Shown here: piece after piece, positions 10,444 through 18,959 of the stretch | Position numbering within the stretch: the first letter of the stretch is position 1 | How the letters are laid out: the number at the start of each line of letters is the position of its first letter | Source of the DNA: Synergistaceae bacterium | Lineage (GTDB): Bacteria; Synergistota; Synergistia; Synergistales; Synergistaceae | Direction of reading: 5' to 3' | DNA: 32,065 nt | Assembly (NCBI GenBank): GCA_031269915.1 | Contig: JAISYN010000202.1 | Span: 1-32,065, forward strand | The notes under the pieces: model-generated | What the model saw: only the letters and a program-made list of their open reading frames with translations | Database searches by the model: none | What the model was told of the DNA's origin: nothing | Position numbers and translations under genes: made by a program

Positions 10444-11301
10444 TTAATTTTTCACATCCACTGATACTATCGCTGAATCGAGCGCCTGAAGCCCCTGTGT
10501 GATATCTTCTGGTTTGCAATAAGACCTTTTGGAGAGTTCGTTCGCCGCTATCCACCATACTTTTCTGACGTACTCCCCGTCCGGCGATAGCGTTCCAAAG
10601 GCGGAGTGCAGTTCTCCGCTCACGAGCAGCGTAAACGCTATATTTCCAACCGCGTTCAGAACTATTTCGTCGTGGCGCAGCCTATTATTTTCCACAAATT
10701 TCTTGATCTTCGGAAGGTCTTTGAGGTAGACGTAAACCTCCGACCATAGTTTCTCCGCCTTGCGGTGTTCCCCGATTGCCGGGGAAAGGATCGCCATGAA
10801 ATCGCCGAGAGCGGCGAGGCATTTTTCGGAGTCGTTGAGGGAGATGAGCAATTCATTCTCTGAATTCCCCATTACAGGAGGCATCGAGACGACGCAGTAC
10901 GCCGTGACGTAAGAGAGAGCCGCCCAGGCGATATAGGCGATAACGCTGCCAATCATCGGCAGTGAATTCAGGGTGAACGACCCGGTCGCGAAACCGTAGG
11001 GGATTACGATCAACAGATAGATTGTCGCGTAATGGATACATACGGTAAGTATCGCGCCTCCTCCCGAGATTGGTTTTCGCGCAACCATGGAGCGGGCGAT
11101 TATCGACGGCAAAAGATTGAGCAGAGACAGGGTGAAATCTATTATAAATAAAAATACCACGCTTGCGAAAGTCACCTTTGCCGATGATCCGCGCGCGATG
11201 TTTTCGCCCATGCCGTGCAATATATCAGCCAACACCCAGCACAAGGATGATTCGAAGGAAAAAATTAAAACGCGCTTTATGTTGGTATTATCCAACAACA
11301 A
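10444..11301 (-). CDS. Uncharacterised membrane protein (about four N-terminal TM helices plus cytoplasmic helical domain)
   Basis: ORF open from 11385; probable TTG start at 11301 or 11295 after AGAGGG. Hydrophobic segments VVFLFIIDFTLSLLNLL, ILTVCIHYATIYLLIVIPYGF and MIGSVIAYIAWAALSYVTAY, then a soluble C-terminal half. No family recognised. Confidence 0.65.
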   Translation of the reverse strand: MLLDNTNIKRVLIFSFESSLCWVLADILHGMGENIARGSSAKVTFASVVFLFIIDFTLSLLNLLPSIIARSMVARKPISGGGAILTVCIHYATIYLLIVIPYGFATGSFTLNSLPMIGSVIAYIAWAALSYVTAYCVVSMPPVMGNSENELLISLNDSEKCLAALGDFMAILSPAIGEHRKAEKLWSEVYVYLKDLPKIKKFVENNRLRHDEIVLNAVGNIAFTLLVSGELHSAFGTLSPDGEYVRKVWWIAANELSKRSYCKPEDITQGLQALDSAIVSVDVKN

Positions 11302-11490
11302 CTGGCAACCCTCTTTCCGCAAAACAATTATTGTTGAAATACGTATTTGCGGCAACGATATGATCTTTTCGCATGGCTGACACAACCATTTTTCCGCGTG
11401 GTAAATCGCGGAATCGTATCAATCCAAGATAATTTATGTTACTATACCATAAAAGAGAGGGTTTTGAATGACGCGTCGAGGGGTTTTGCC

Positions 11491-12747
11491 ATGAAACACG
11501 TTAAAATCAAAGGTTCCGTTGCTCCTCTCGCGGGCGTCCTGAGCGGGGCTTCGAGGGAACGGCTCGGGAAAAGCGGCATAGGGGAGATGATATCGCTCAT
11601 AGAGCGTTACGAGGCAATTTCGTTCGGGGCGGGGGAACCATCCCCTGATTTGTTCCCCAGGGAGGAGATTGCTGAAGCGATAGCGAACGCTTTAGGAGAC
11701 GCCGATGTGTGGGGTTACTACCATGATGATTATGGGGACGAGGGTTTACGGGACTGGATAGCCTCCCGCATGAAAGCCGACGGAATCGCGCCGGAGTGGG
11801 TCGATGCAGGCAATATCCTGCTGACTAACGGAGGGGGCGAGGCTATGAGTCTTGTGACAGCGGCTTTTGTCGACCCTGGATCTGTAGTCCTCGTCGAGAG
11901 TCCCACGTATACGGAGAGCTTGCTCGCTTTTCGGGCGGCGGGAGCGTTTTGCCTGCCGGTCCCGTCGGACGGCAGCGGGATAATTCCAGAGAAACTCGCC
12001 GGTATAGTCTCGTCCGTTCCCGCGCGTTTCCTGTATACCATACCGAACTACCAGAACCCCAGCGGGCGAACCATGCCGCGCGAGCGCAGGGTGGAGGTCC
12101 TGGAGATACTTTGTAAGGCCGGAATCGGATTGGTAGAGGACGATCCCTATCACTACCTGGGTTACGACGGCGATCCCCCCGAGTCTTTTCTCGCTCTTGC
12201 GGACGATGACGTCAGGGTCATACATTGCAGCAGTTTTTCCAAGACGATAGCGCCTGGTCTGAGGGTTGGGTGGGCCGTAATACCGCCGTATCTCTCCGAT
12301 ATTTTCGGCGCTCTGCGCGTGTCGTCGGGGTTGGGACGTCCCCTTGCCATACAGAGGGGCATATTGCGTTATCTAGAGAGCATCGATTTTGGGGACAGGA
12401 TATCGTTTCTGCGTACCGAATACAGGAAGAGGCGGGACGAGATGGCGCTCATGTGCGGCAGCTATCTGTCTCCGCTCGGCATAAGGACGAATCTTCCGGA
12501 CGGAGGGTTCTTCGTATGGGGCGAAGTTTCGCCGTCGTACATGAATAATTTTTCGAGTTCACGGTTTGCGCGGTGGGCCGTGGAAGAAGAAAGGGTTGGA
12601 ATCATTCCAGGGACGGCTTTTTATCCGTCCGGCGGGGGAGAGAACGCGTTCAGAATGTCATACGCGAAGATACGCGCCGGGGATATCGGGGACGGAGTGA
12701 AACGCCTCGCCCGCGCGTTTGAAAAATATCGGAACTTGTCGGAATAA
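11491..12747 (+). CDS. PLP-dependent aminotransferase, class I/II fold (2-aminoadipate aminotransferase/LysN/MocR-like domain)
   Basis: ATG at 11491 (MKHVKIKG). FGAGEPSPDLFPREEIAEAI, ILLTNGGGEAMSLVTAAFVDPG, LYTIPNYQNPSGRTMPRERR, VEDDPYHYL, SSFSKTIAPGLRVGW (PLP lysine). Confidence 0.92.
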   Translation: MKHVKIKGSVAPLAGVLSGASRERLGKSGIGEMISLIERYEAISFGAGEPSPDLFPREEIAEAIANALGDADVWGYYHDDYGDEGLRDWIASRMKADGIAPEWVDAGNILLTNGGGEAMSLVTAAFVDPGSVVLVESPTYTESLLAFRAAGAFCLPVPSDGSGIIPEKLAGIVSSVPARFLYTIPNYQNPSGRTMPRERRVEVLEILCKAGIGLVEDDPYHYLGYDGDPPESFLALADDDVRVIHCSSFSKTIAPGLRVGWAVIPPYLSDIFGALRVSSGLGRPLAIQRGILRYLESIDFGDRISFLRTEYRKRRDEMALMCGSYLSPLGIRTNLPDGGFFVWGEVSPSYMNNFSSSRFARWAVEEERVGIIPGTAFYPSGGGENAFRMSYAKIRAGDIGDGVKRLARAFEKYRNLSE

Positions 12748-12826
12748 GGCATTCTGTTATGTTAAAATATTTTAGTTCACGCGCCCGGAGAAAGACGCGC
12801 GATAAAATTGGCTGGAGGTATTGATA

Positions 12827-13276
12827 ATGGCTGTTCCCATGCAAATTAGCCTGGAAGAAGTCATCACCATGTTACTGTCGAGGGTCGAATCCCTCTCGAT
12901 GAGCGACGAGAACGGCAAGACCAGATTCAACGTCGTGGTAAGGGCGCTCTACAAGAAAGGGTTCATCAGCGACGAGGACATTATGGAATCCGTCAGGGAA
13001 GAACACCGTATGCTCGAAGAGCTGGGCATGATTCAGGAAGCGCCTGGCGAAGACGTGGTAAAAGCTGTGGCTGATAACATCCTTCAATGGGTGCGCGGAG
13101 ATGTGGAAGTCATAAAACGCGCGATGGCCGAGTACGATAAAAGGCTCAAGGAGTATGCGCGCGATGAAGCGCGCAAGCCGTCGATAGCCGTCGCTTCGTC
13201 CGACGTGCTTCACCAGTTGGACAGGTTGTCCTCGCCTTCCGGCCCCGGCAATAGAGGCAGTAAACTCATAATTTGA
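12827..13276 (+). CDS. Conserved-looking small protein of unknown function
   Basis: ATG at 12827 preceded by GGAGG (12814-12818); 149 aa, charged and helical; isolated gene-sized ORF with coding-like composition. Confidence 0.65.
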   Translation: MAVPMQISLEEVITMLLSRVESLSMSDENGKTRFNVVVRALYKKGFISDEDIMESVREEHRMLEELGMIQEAPGEDVVKAVADNILQWVRGDVEVIKRAMAEYDKRLKEYARDEARKPSIAVASSDVLHQLDRLSSPSGPGNRGSKLII

Positions 13277-13312
13277 CGTCAAATCCGGTTTTTTATCCGT
13301 GAGGCACACGGC

Positions 13313-15175
13313 TTGAGCGGAAAAATTCTGCGTTTGTGGCTGGCGCTGTCGAGACGTAACAGATGGGTGGCGGTAGTTGATTTGTGTACGCTGGCCTTTG
13401 CCGTGTACATAAGTTTCGCTTTGCGCCTCACGCTTTTGATCTCGCCGAATTTTCGCAATGATTTGATGCTCGCGGCGATAGTCTTTCCCATCTGCGTGAC
13501 GTTCGTTATGTGGAACGCGGGTATTTACCGGATACATTGGCCGCAGGCCAGCGTAGAGGAATACGCCCGGATGGCGCGGGCTTATTTTTGGGGATGCGCG
13601 CTGTTTGGGTGTGTAAATTTTTTCTTGTTTTCACTGAAATCGCTGGTGGTTCCAAGAACGTCGCTTGCCATAACCTTTCTGGGCGGGCTTGTTTTCATCG
13701 GAGCCATTCGCGCGTCGTGGCGCCTTGCGGAATTTTACGTCTCTTCCGCCGACGCGAGCCGAGGGGAATCGAAAAAAACGATAATCATCGGAGCGGGCGA
13801 GGCCGGGGCGTTTCTCGCCCGCGATCTTTTGAGAAACGTGTCGTTGTTTTCCCCGATAGGTTTTATAGACTCCGATCCGCAAAAACGAGGGAAAGTCATA
13901 GCCGGTCTTCCAGTGCTCGGCGACGACGACTGCCTGGTTCAGGTCTGTGCCGAAAACGGGATCAGGGTAGCGTTGATAGCCATACCGTCCGCCAGCGGAA
14001 CCCGGATGCGCAGGTATCTCGATTCGCTCGCTTCCGCCAATGTCGAAGTACGCGTACTGCCCAGTATGCGCGAAATAGCCGGAGGCGGAGTGAAAATTGG
14101 CAGCCTCAGGTCCGTGCAGCTTCAGGATTTACTGCGCAGGGAACCGATTCATCTCGATGAGGCGAGGATATCCTCCGTCATCTTCGGCAGGAAAATCCTT
14201 GTGACAGGGGCAGGAGGTTCCATCGGCGCCGAAATATGCACCCAGATAATGAAACACAAGCCGAGGGAACTTTTGTTATTGGGGCACGGAGAACAGTCGA
14301 TTTACAACCTTATGCAGGATCTGTCTGAATTGGACTCCGGCGTGCCCTACATGCCGATAATAGCCGATATCGCGGACGCGGTCGCCGTGGAACGCGTTTT
14401 CAGGGAACACAGGCCTGAAATTGTCTTCCACGCGGGCGCTCATAAGCATGTCCCGCTGATGGAGGAAAATCCGAGGGAGGCGCTCCGCGTCAACGCCCTT
14501 GGAACATGGACGGCGGCGGATATTGCCGGAAATTATGGGGCGGAGCGGTTCGTCCTGATATCGACCGACAAAGCCGTGCGCCCGTCAAGCGTTATGGGAG
14601 CGACGAAGCGCGTCGCCGAACGCCTGCTTCGCGGCGCGCAGGCTGTTCATTCTTCCGTCGGATATATAGCGGTGAGGTTCGGCAACGTCCTGGGGAGCAG
14701 AGGGAGCGTCGTTCCGCTGTTCGAAAAACAGATAATGCGAGGCGGCCCGGTAACTGTGACTCATCCGGACATGCGCAGATATTTCATGCTCATTCCCGAA
14801 GCGGTGAGCCTCGTTTTACAGGCGGCGTCGATGGGGCGCGGGGGAGAGATGTACGTATTGGACATGGGCGAGCCGGTGAATATCGCCGAGATGGCGGAAA
14901 CGCTGATAAGACTCCACGGTCGTGAGCCGCACAGGGAAGTGAAAATAGAGTTCACCGGAATGCGCAGGGGAGAAAAACTGTTCGAGGAGCTGTTTTACGA
15001 TCCGATTCATGTAGACAATACCAGCCATGAAAAAATCTTTCTTTCCAAATTGGACGAGGAAAACTGCGGCTTGATAGACGAAGTGAGGGCTGTCCTGGAC
15101 TCTGACGCGCAGAGCGAGGAACTGCGGCGCGCGATTTTTTCACTTGCCGGAATCTCCGATTGCCGCGATGAATAG
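13313..15175 (+). CDS. Membrane-anchored nucleoside-diphosphate-sugar epimerase/dehydratase (CapD/WbpM/FlaA1-like)
   Basis: 620 aa; N-terminal TM segments, CoA-binding-like GAGEAGAFLARDLL, then SDR domain GRKILVTGAGGSIGAEICTQI, HAGAHKHVPLMEENPREALRVNALGTW, LISTDKAVRPSSVMGATKRVAE, VRFGNVLGSRGSVVPLFEKQI. Confidence 0.95.
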   Translation: MSGKILRLWLALSRRNRWVAVVDLCTLAFAVYISFALRLTLLISPNFRNDLMLAAIVFPICVTFVMWNAGIYRIHWPQASVEEYARMARAYFWGCALFGCVNFFLFSLKSLVVPRTSLAITFLGGLVFIGAIRASWRLAEFYVSSADASRGESKKTIIIGAGEAGAFLARDLLRNVSLFSPIGFIDSDPQKRGKVIAGLPVLGDDDCLVQVCAENGIRVALIAIPSASGTRMRRYLDSLASANVEVRVLPSMREIAGGGVKIGSLRSVQLQDLLRREPIHLDEARISSVIFGRKILVTGAGGSIGAEICTQIMKHKPRELLLLGHGEQSIYNLMQDLSELDSGVPYMPIIADIADAVAVERVFREHRPEIVFHAGAHKHVPLMEENPREALRVNALGTWTAADIAGNYGAERFVLISTDKAVRPSSVMGATKRVAERLLRGAQAVHSSVGYIAVRFGNVLGSRGSVVPLFEKQIMRGGPVTVTHPDMRRYFMLIPEAVSLVLQAASMGRGGEMYVLDMGEPVNIAEMAETLIRLHGREPHREVKIEFTGMRRGEKLFEELFYDPIHVDNTSHEKIFLSKLDEENCGLIDEVRAVLDSDAQSEELRRAIFSLAGISDCRDE

Positions 15176-15180
15176 CTGAG

Positions 15181-15234
15181 ACGCTGATTAATTCGCTCAA
15201 ACGACATTCCTCCGCTTGGAACACGAACGCCGCA
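15181..15234. repeat. Copy 1 of a ~54-bp intergenic repeat
   Basis: acgctgattaattcgctcaaacgacattcctccgcttggaacacgaacgccgca; matches 16592-16646 with about four substitutions and one 1-nt indel. Confidence 0.85.
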
Positions 15235-15255
15235 TCAGCCTTTCCTAAAATGCGG

Positions 15256-15311
15256 AATATCTCGAAAGATTGGTAAAAACCGTTATATCGTCATCTCCCG
15301 TTCGAGATATT
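15256..15311. promoter_or_regulatory. 11-bp perfect inverted repeat upstream of the FIST gene (candidate operator or leader hairpin)
   Basis: aatatctcgaa (15256-15266) and ttcgagatatt (15301-15311), 34-nt spacer. The right arm overlaps a TATTAT -10-like hexamer at 15308-15313. Confidence 0.6.
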
Positions 15312-15343
15312 ATGTTTAAAAGCGAATGGGAAGTGGTGTTTAA

Positions 15344-16555
15344 ATGTTGAACTCGATAACCGCTGTCACTTATGAATTAGATGATATACAAGCCGGAATT
15401 TCAGAACTCGCGAACGAAACCCTGCGCAATATAAAATTTGGCAGGAACAGTTTCGGTCTGCTGCTGTGCGACTCTTACTCCGATCACAAGGCGCTCGCTG
15501 AGGGGCTGCGGCAAACGCTCGGAATTCCAATCGTCGGTTTTTCGGCCACGGCCGCGTTCAGCGGAAATGGCGAACTTTGTGATTCGGCGGCTATTCTGAC
15601 GGTCGTGACGTCCGACGACGTGCATTTTTCGATTGCGGTGAGCGAACCTCTCACAACGGACAATATCTTGGGGCAGATAGAGTCGACCTACAATAAGGCG
15701 AAGGCGGCCCTCGACGGCGAACCGGCGCTGATAATGGCCTTCCCTCCGTATATCCTCGGCATAATGATAGACATATATCCGCGCGAACTGGGCCGGGTGT
15801 CGGGCGGGCTTCCCGTATTCGGCGGACTGCCCTCTCACGACGAAGTATACGGCGAAAGCGCGGTGTACTGCGGAGACACCGCGGCCAGCGACAGAATGGC
15901 GCTGTTGCTGATGTCCGGGGCCGTGAAGCCTGTTATGACGGTCAAAAACTCGCTGGGCTCCCTTACCAACCTCAAACGCACCGTGACCAGCTCGAAGTGC
16001 AACGAAATATACAGGGTCGGCGACGAAACCTTCGTCTGTTTTCTGGAACGGTTCGGCATCGACGTCGCAAAATTTGCCGATTCTGACGAAAAGACCACAT
16101 TTTTCACATCTTACCCTCTGCTGGTCGAACATTCCGGAGGCGCGGACATGGACGGGATACCGGTCGTGCGTACTCTGCACGGAGTGGATTTCGAAACCGG
16201 TTCCGGAACGGCGATAGGCGAGGTGCCGCAGGGGAGCGTCATATCTGTCGGAATCCTTCAGAAGAGCGATATCGAGATGTCCGCCCGAAACGGCGTAAAA
16301 GACCTGTTGGATAAGATGAAGCTCAATGAGGACGCGGGCTATAAATACTCTATGGTGTTCGCCGTCTCCTGCGTCGCGAGGTATTACGTCATGGCGTCCG
16401 ACTCCACGCTCGAAACCGATGTGTTCCACAAAAATCTGCCGAGGGATATTGCCTTGTCCGGGTTCTACAGTTTCGGCGAGATCTGTCCCACGTCCATACG
16501 TGACAGGGCCAGTAACGCCGCGCATAACGAATCGCTGGTGATGATCGCCTTGTAA
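15344..16555 (+). CDS. FIST (N and C) domain-containing signal-transduction protein
   Basis: 403 aa. FGLLLCDSYSDHKALAEGLRQTLGIPIVGFSATAAFSGNGE, LPVFGGLPSHDE, VFAVSCVARYYVMASDSTLETDVFHKNLPRDIALSGFYSFGEICPTSI match the FIST_N/FIST_C pattern (GxSt/GF, C-terminal GFYSFGEI). Confidence 0.88.
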   Translation: MLNSITAVTYELDDIQAGISELANETLRNIKFGRNSFGLLLCDSYSDHKALAEGLRQTLGIPIVGFSATAAFSGNGELCDSAAILTVVTSDDVHFSIAVSEPLTTDNILGQIESTYNKAKAALDGEPALIMAFPPYILGIMIDIYPRELGRVSGGLPVFGGLPSHDEVYGESAVYCGDTAASDRMALLLMSGAVKPVMTVKNSLGSLTNLKRTVTSSKCNEIYRVGDETFVCFLERFGIDVAKFADSDEKTTFFTSYPLLVEHSGGADMDGIPVVRTLHGVDFETGSGTAIGEVPQGSVISVGILQKSDIEMSARNGVKDLLDKMKLNEDAGYKYSMVFAVSCVARYYVMASDSTLETDVFHKNLPRDIALSGFYSFGEICPTSIRDRASNAAHNESLVMIAL

Positions 16556-16591
16556 TTCCAAATCAAATTACGGTTCATTTTATATAGAAAA

Positions 16592-16646
16592 ACGCTGATT
16601 AATTCGCTTAAACGGCATTTCGCCGCTTAGGAACACGAACGCCGCA
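16592..16646. repeat. Copy 2 of the ~54-bp intergenic repeat
   Basis: acgctgattaattcgcttaaacggcatttcgccgcttaggaacacgaacgccgca; see 15181-15234. Confidence 0.85.
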
Positions 16647-16751
16647 AGGGTTTAACTCTTCGCCCTTCAGGCCTCTGGTAATAAATCAGCCCTGGAGCAG
16701 GGATAACATCGCAGTTGAAAGCCGCACGCCGCGGGGATATTCGAGGTAGTC

Positions 16752-18896
16752 ATGAACACTGAAAACGGATATCGGACTGACGGGCAGAATATGCAAAAAA
16801 TCGTTTCCGAATATCAAAAAGCCTGGAGAAAATTTCACAAGCTGGAGCGCAATTATAACCAGCTTTCGATGATGTACGAACATGTCGAGCATCTGAGGGT
16901 TTTCAACGAAAAGAAGCTTTCGGCTCAATTGCTCTATAACAAGCTTTTGCTCGAAACTTCCCCTATTCTGGTGTTTATCCTGGACAATGAAATGCGGTAT
17001 GTCGTCGGCACCAACAGACTGATGCGATTGTTATCATTTTCGGATCAGAAGGAAATGAACGGACTCTTGTTCCGGGAGATGTTTCTCCGAGTGACGTCGG
17101 AGCCGTGGGTGGCACGGATGGAGGAGTGGTTTCGCAAGTCGCTCGATGAAGCCGCCACTGTCTCCTTCAATGACAATGTGACGCTTACATCCGGCAAAAC
17201 GCTGCGCTTAGAGGGCGGAATTTCTCCGGCTGTCGATTCCAACGGGGCCTGCCTGGGGTTGTCGGTGGCCTTTCACGACGTCACGGAACTGTCGGCGGCG
17301 GTCGAGCGCGCGGAGGCCGCCGACCGGGCGAAGAGTACGTTTCTTGCCAATATGAGCCACGAGATACGCACGCCGATGAACGCCATAAAAGGCATGAGCG
17401 ACCTGCTCCTCCTTACAAAGCTCGACGATGTTCAAAGGGGCTACGCCCAAAGCATAACAAACGCGTCTCATTCGCTGCTCACGATAATCAACGACCTCCT
17501 GGACTTCTCCAAAATAGAAGCCGGCAAACTGGAACTTATCGAAGCCCCGTCTGATCTGGGCGCGCTTCTCACGGACATCTCCGGGCTGATAAATTTGAAG
17601 GCCTCCGAGAAGAACATACGATTCGTCTCTCATATCGATCCGCTCGCGCCGTCTTCGGTAATATGCGATGACATAAGGTTGAAACAGGTTTTACTCAACT
17701 TGCTGAATAATGCTGTGAAATTCACGCATCATGGGCACGTTGGGTTGTCGATGTCGTGCGAACTGGCGAAAGGCGACATGGTCAGGCTGTCTTTCGATGT
17801 GTCCGATTCGGGCATAGGTATAAAAAAGGGCGACATTGCGATGATATTTCAGCCGTTTGCCCAGACGGACAAATATATGAACCGCAGTGTCGAGGGCACC
17901 GGGTTGGGGCTTTCGATAAGCGACCGTCTGGTCAGGAAAATGGGAGGAAAACTCGATGTGAGGAGCAGATACGGAGAGGGGAGCGTTTTTCACTTCTCCA
18001 TAGAAGTCCGCGCCGCGTCGAGCATGTCGCTCGCCTATATTCAGAATCCGGCGTCAAAACGGATTCTGCTGCTGACGGACTCTCCGCGCCTCGACGAGTA
18101 CGGACTCATGCTGAAGGATCTGAGAGTACCGTACGACGCTTGCAGCGACGAGGCCGGATTTGCGAAGTTTCTCGCGGAAAATTCGTACACGCATCTCATA
18201 TACAGGTACGACGCGGGACGGCGCGTAATGGAGGACTATATGGACAGGATACCGCGGTCCTGCCGGATAGTCGCGATCAAAGACATAAGAGCCGCCGCCG
18301 GCCAGCACACGGGGGCAAATATAGAGGTGCTTTTCGAGCCCGTCCTGGTTATCGATATGGCGCATGCCGCGAACGACATGAAATCGGGGCGTGATCTCCG
18401 CGACGGCGTGAACAGAGAATCCATCGGAGCCTTCAAGTGCGTGGGCGCGGAAGTGCTTCTGATCGACGACAACGACATCAACCTGATGGTGGAAAGCGAA
18501 CTTCTGCGCCAGTACGACATAGAGGCCGATACGGCGGAAGGAGCGAAAATCGCTTACGATATGACAAAGGACAAGCGATACGACATCATTTTCATGGATC
18601 ACATGATGCCCGAGATAAATGGCATAGAAGCGACCAGGACATTGCGCGCCACCCCCGGCTGGACGCAAACGGTTCCGATAATAGCCCTCACCGCCAACGC
18701 CATCACCGGAATGAGGGATGCGTATATCTCGTGCGGCATGAGCGATTACATCAGCAAACCGATAGAGATACCGGCGCTCAACAACATATTGCTGAAATGG
18801 CTGCCGAAAGAAAAGATAGTCCCGGCCGCTCCGCCGGACGATACGTGCGCTAACGGCGTCCTTGTTTTACACGGACAAAAGGACGGGGCAGGTTAA
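16752..18896 (+). CDS. Cytosolic hybrid histidine kinase (coiled coil, PAS, HisKA, HATPase_c, degenerate REC, REC)
   Basis: H-box [25 protein letters not shown] (His codon 17358-17360), N-box [45 protein letters not shown]; receiver [10 protein letters not shown]...[18 protein letters not shown] (Asp codon 18597-18599)...TANA...SKPIEI. No obvious TM helix. Confidence 0.95.
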   Translation: MNTENGYRTDGQNMQKIVSEYQKAWRKFHKLERNYNQLSMMYEHVEHLRVFNEKKLSAQLLYNKLLLETSPILVFILDNEMRYVVGTNRLMRLLSFSDQKEMNGLLFREMFLRVTSEPWVARMEEWFRKSLDEAATVSFNDNVTLTSGKTLRLEGGISPAVDSNGACLGLSVAFHDVTELSAAVERAEAADRAKSTFLANMSHEIRTPMNAIKGMSDLLLLTKLDDVQRGYAQSITNASHSLLTIINDLLDFSKIEAGKLELIEAPSDLGALLTDISGLINLKASEKNIRFVSHIDPLAPSSVICDDIRLKQVLLNLLNNAVKFTHHGHVGLSMSCELAKGDMVRLSFDVSDSGIGIKKGDIAMIFQPFAQTDKYMNRSVEGTGLGLSISDRLVRKMGGKLDVRSRYGEGSVFHFSIEVRAASSMSLAYIQNPASKRILLLTDSPRLDEYGLMLKDLRVPYDACSDEAGFAKFLAENSYTHLIYRYDAGRRVMEDYMDRIPRSCRIVAIKDIRAAAGQHTGANIEVLFEPVLVIDMAHAANDMKSGRDLRDGVNRESIGAFKCVGAEVLLIDDNDINLMVESELLRQYDIEADTAEGAKIAYDMTKDKRYDIIFMDHMMPEINGIEATRTLRATPGWTQTVPIIALTANAITGMRDAYISCGMSDYISKPIEIPALNNILLKWLPKEKIVPAAPPDDTCANGVLVLHGQKDGAG

Positions 18897-18932
18897 TTTG
18901 CGCTTCCGGAAGCCCGGCCTGTCCGTTTTTAT
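18871..18932. terminator. Candidate terminator between convergent histidine kinase and cbiA genes
   Basis: acggaca (18871-18877) pairs with tgtccgt (18920-18926), containing the inner palindrome gcttccggaagc, followed by a T run (gtttttat). The kinase stop codon lies inside the structure. Confidence 0.5.
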
Positions 18933-18959
18933 ATAAGCTGCTCAAAGCAGGCTGTGCCT

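Noticed and set aside
15401-16561. 386-aa minus-strand ORF antisense to the FIST gene
   Set aside because: Fully overlaps a recognisable FIST-domain protein; translation has no recognisable domain and is Arg/His-rich as expected of antisense frames.
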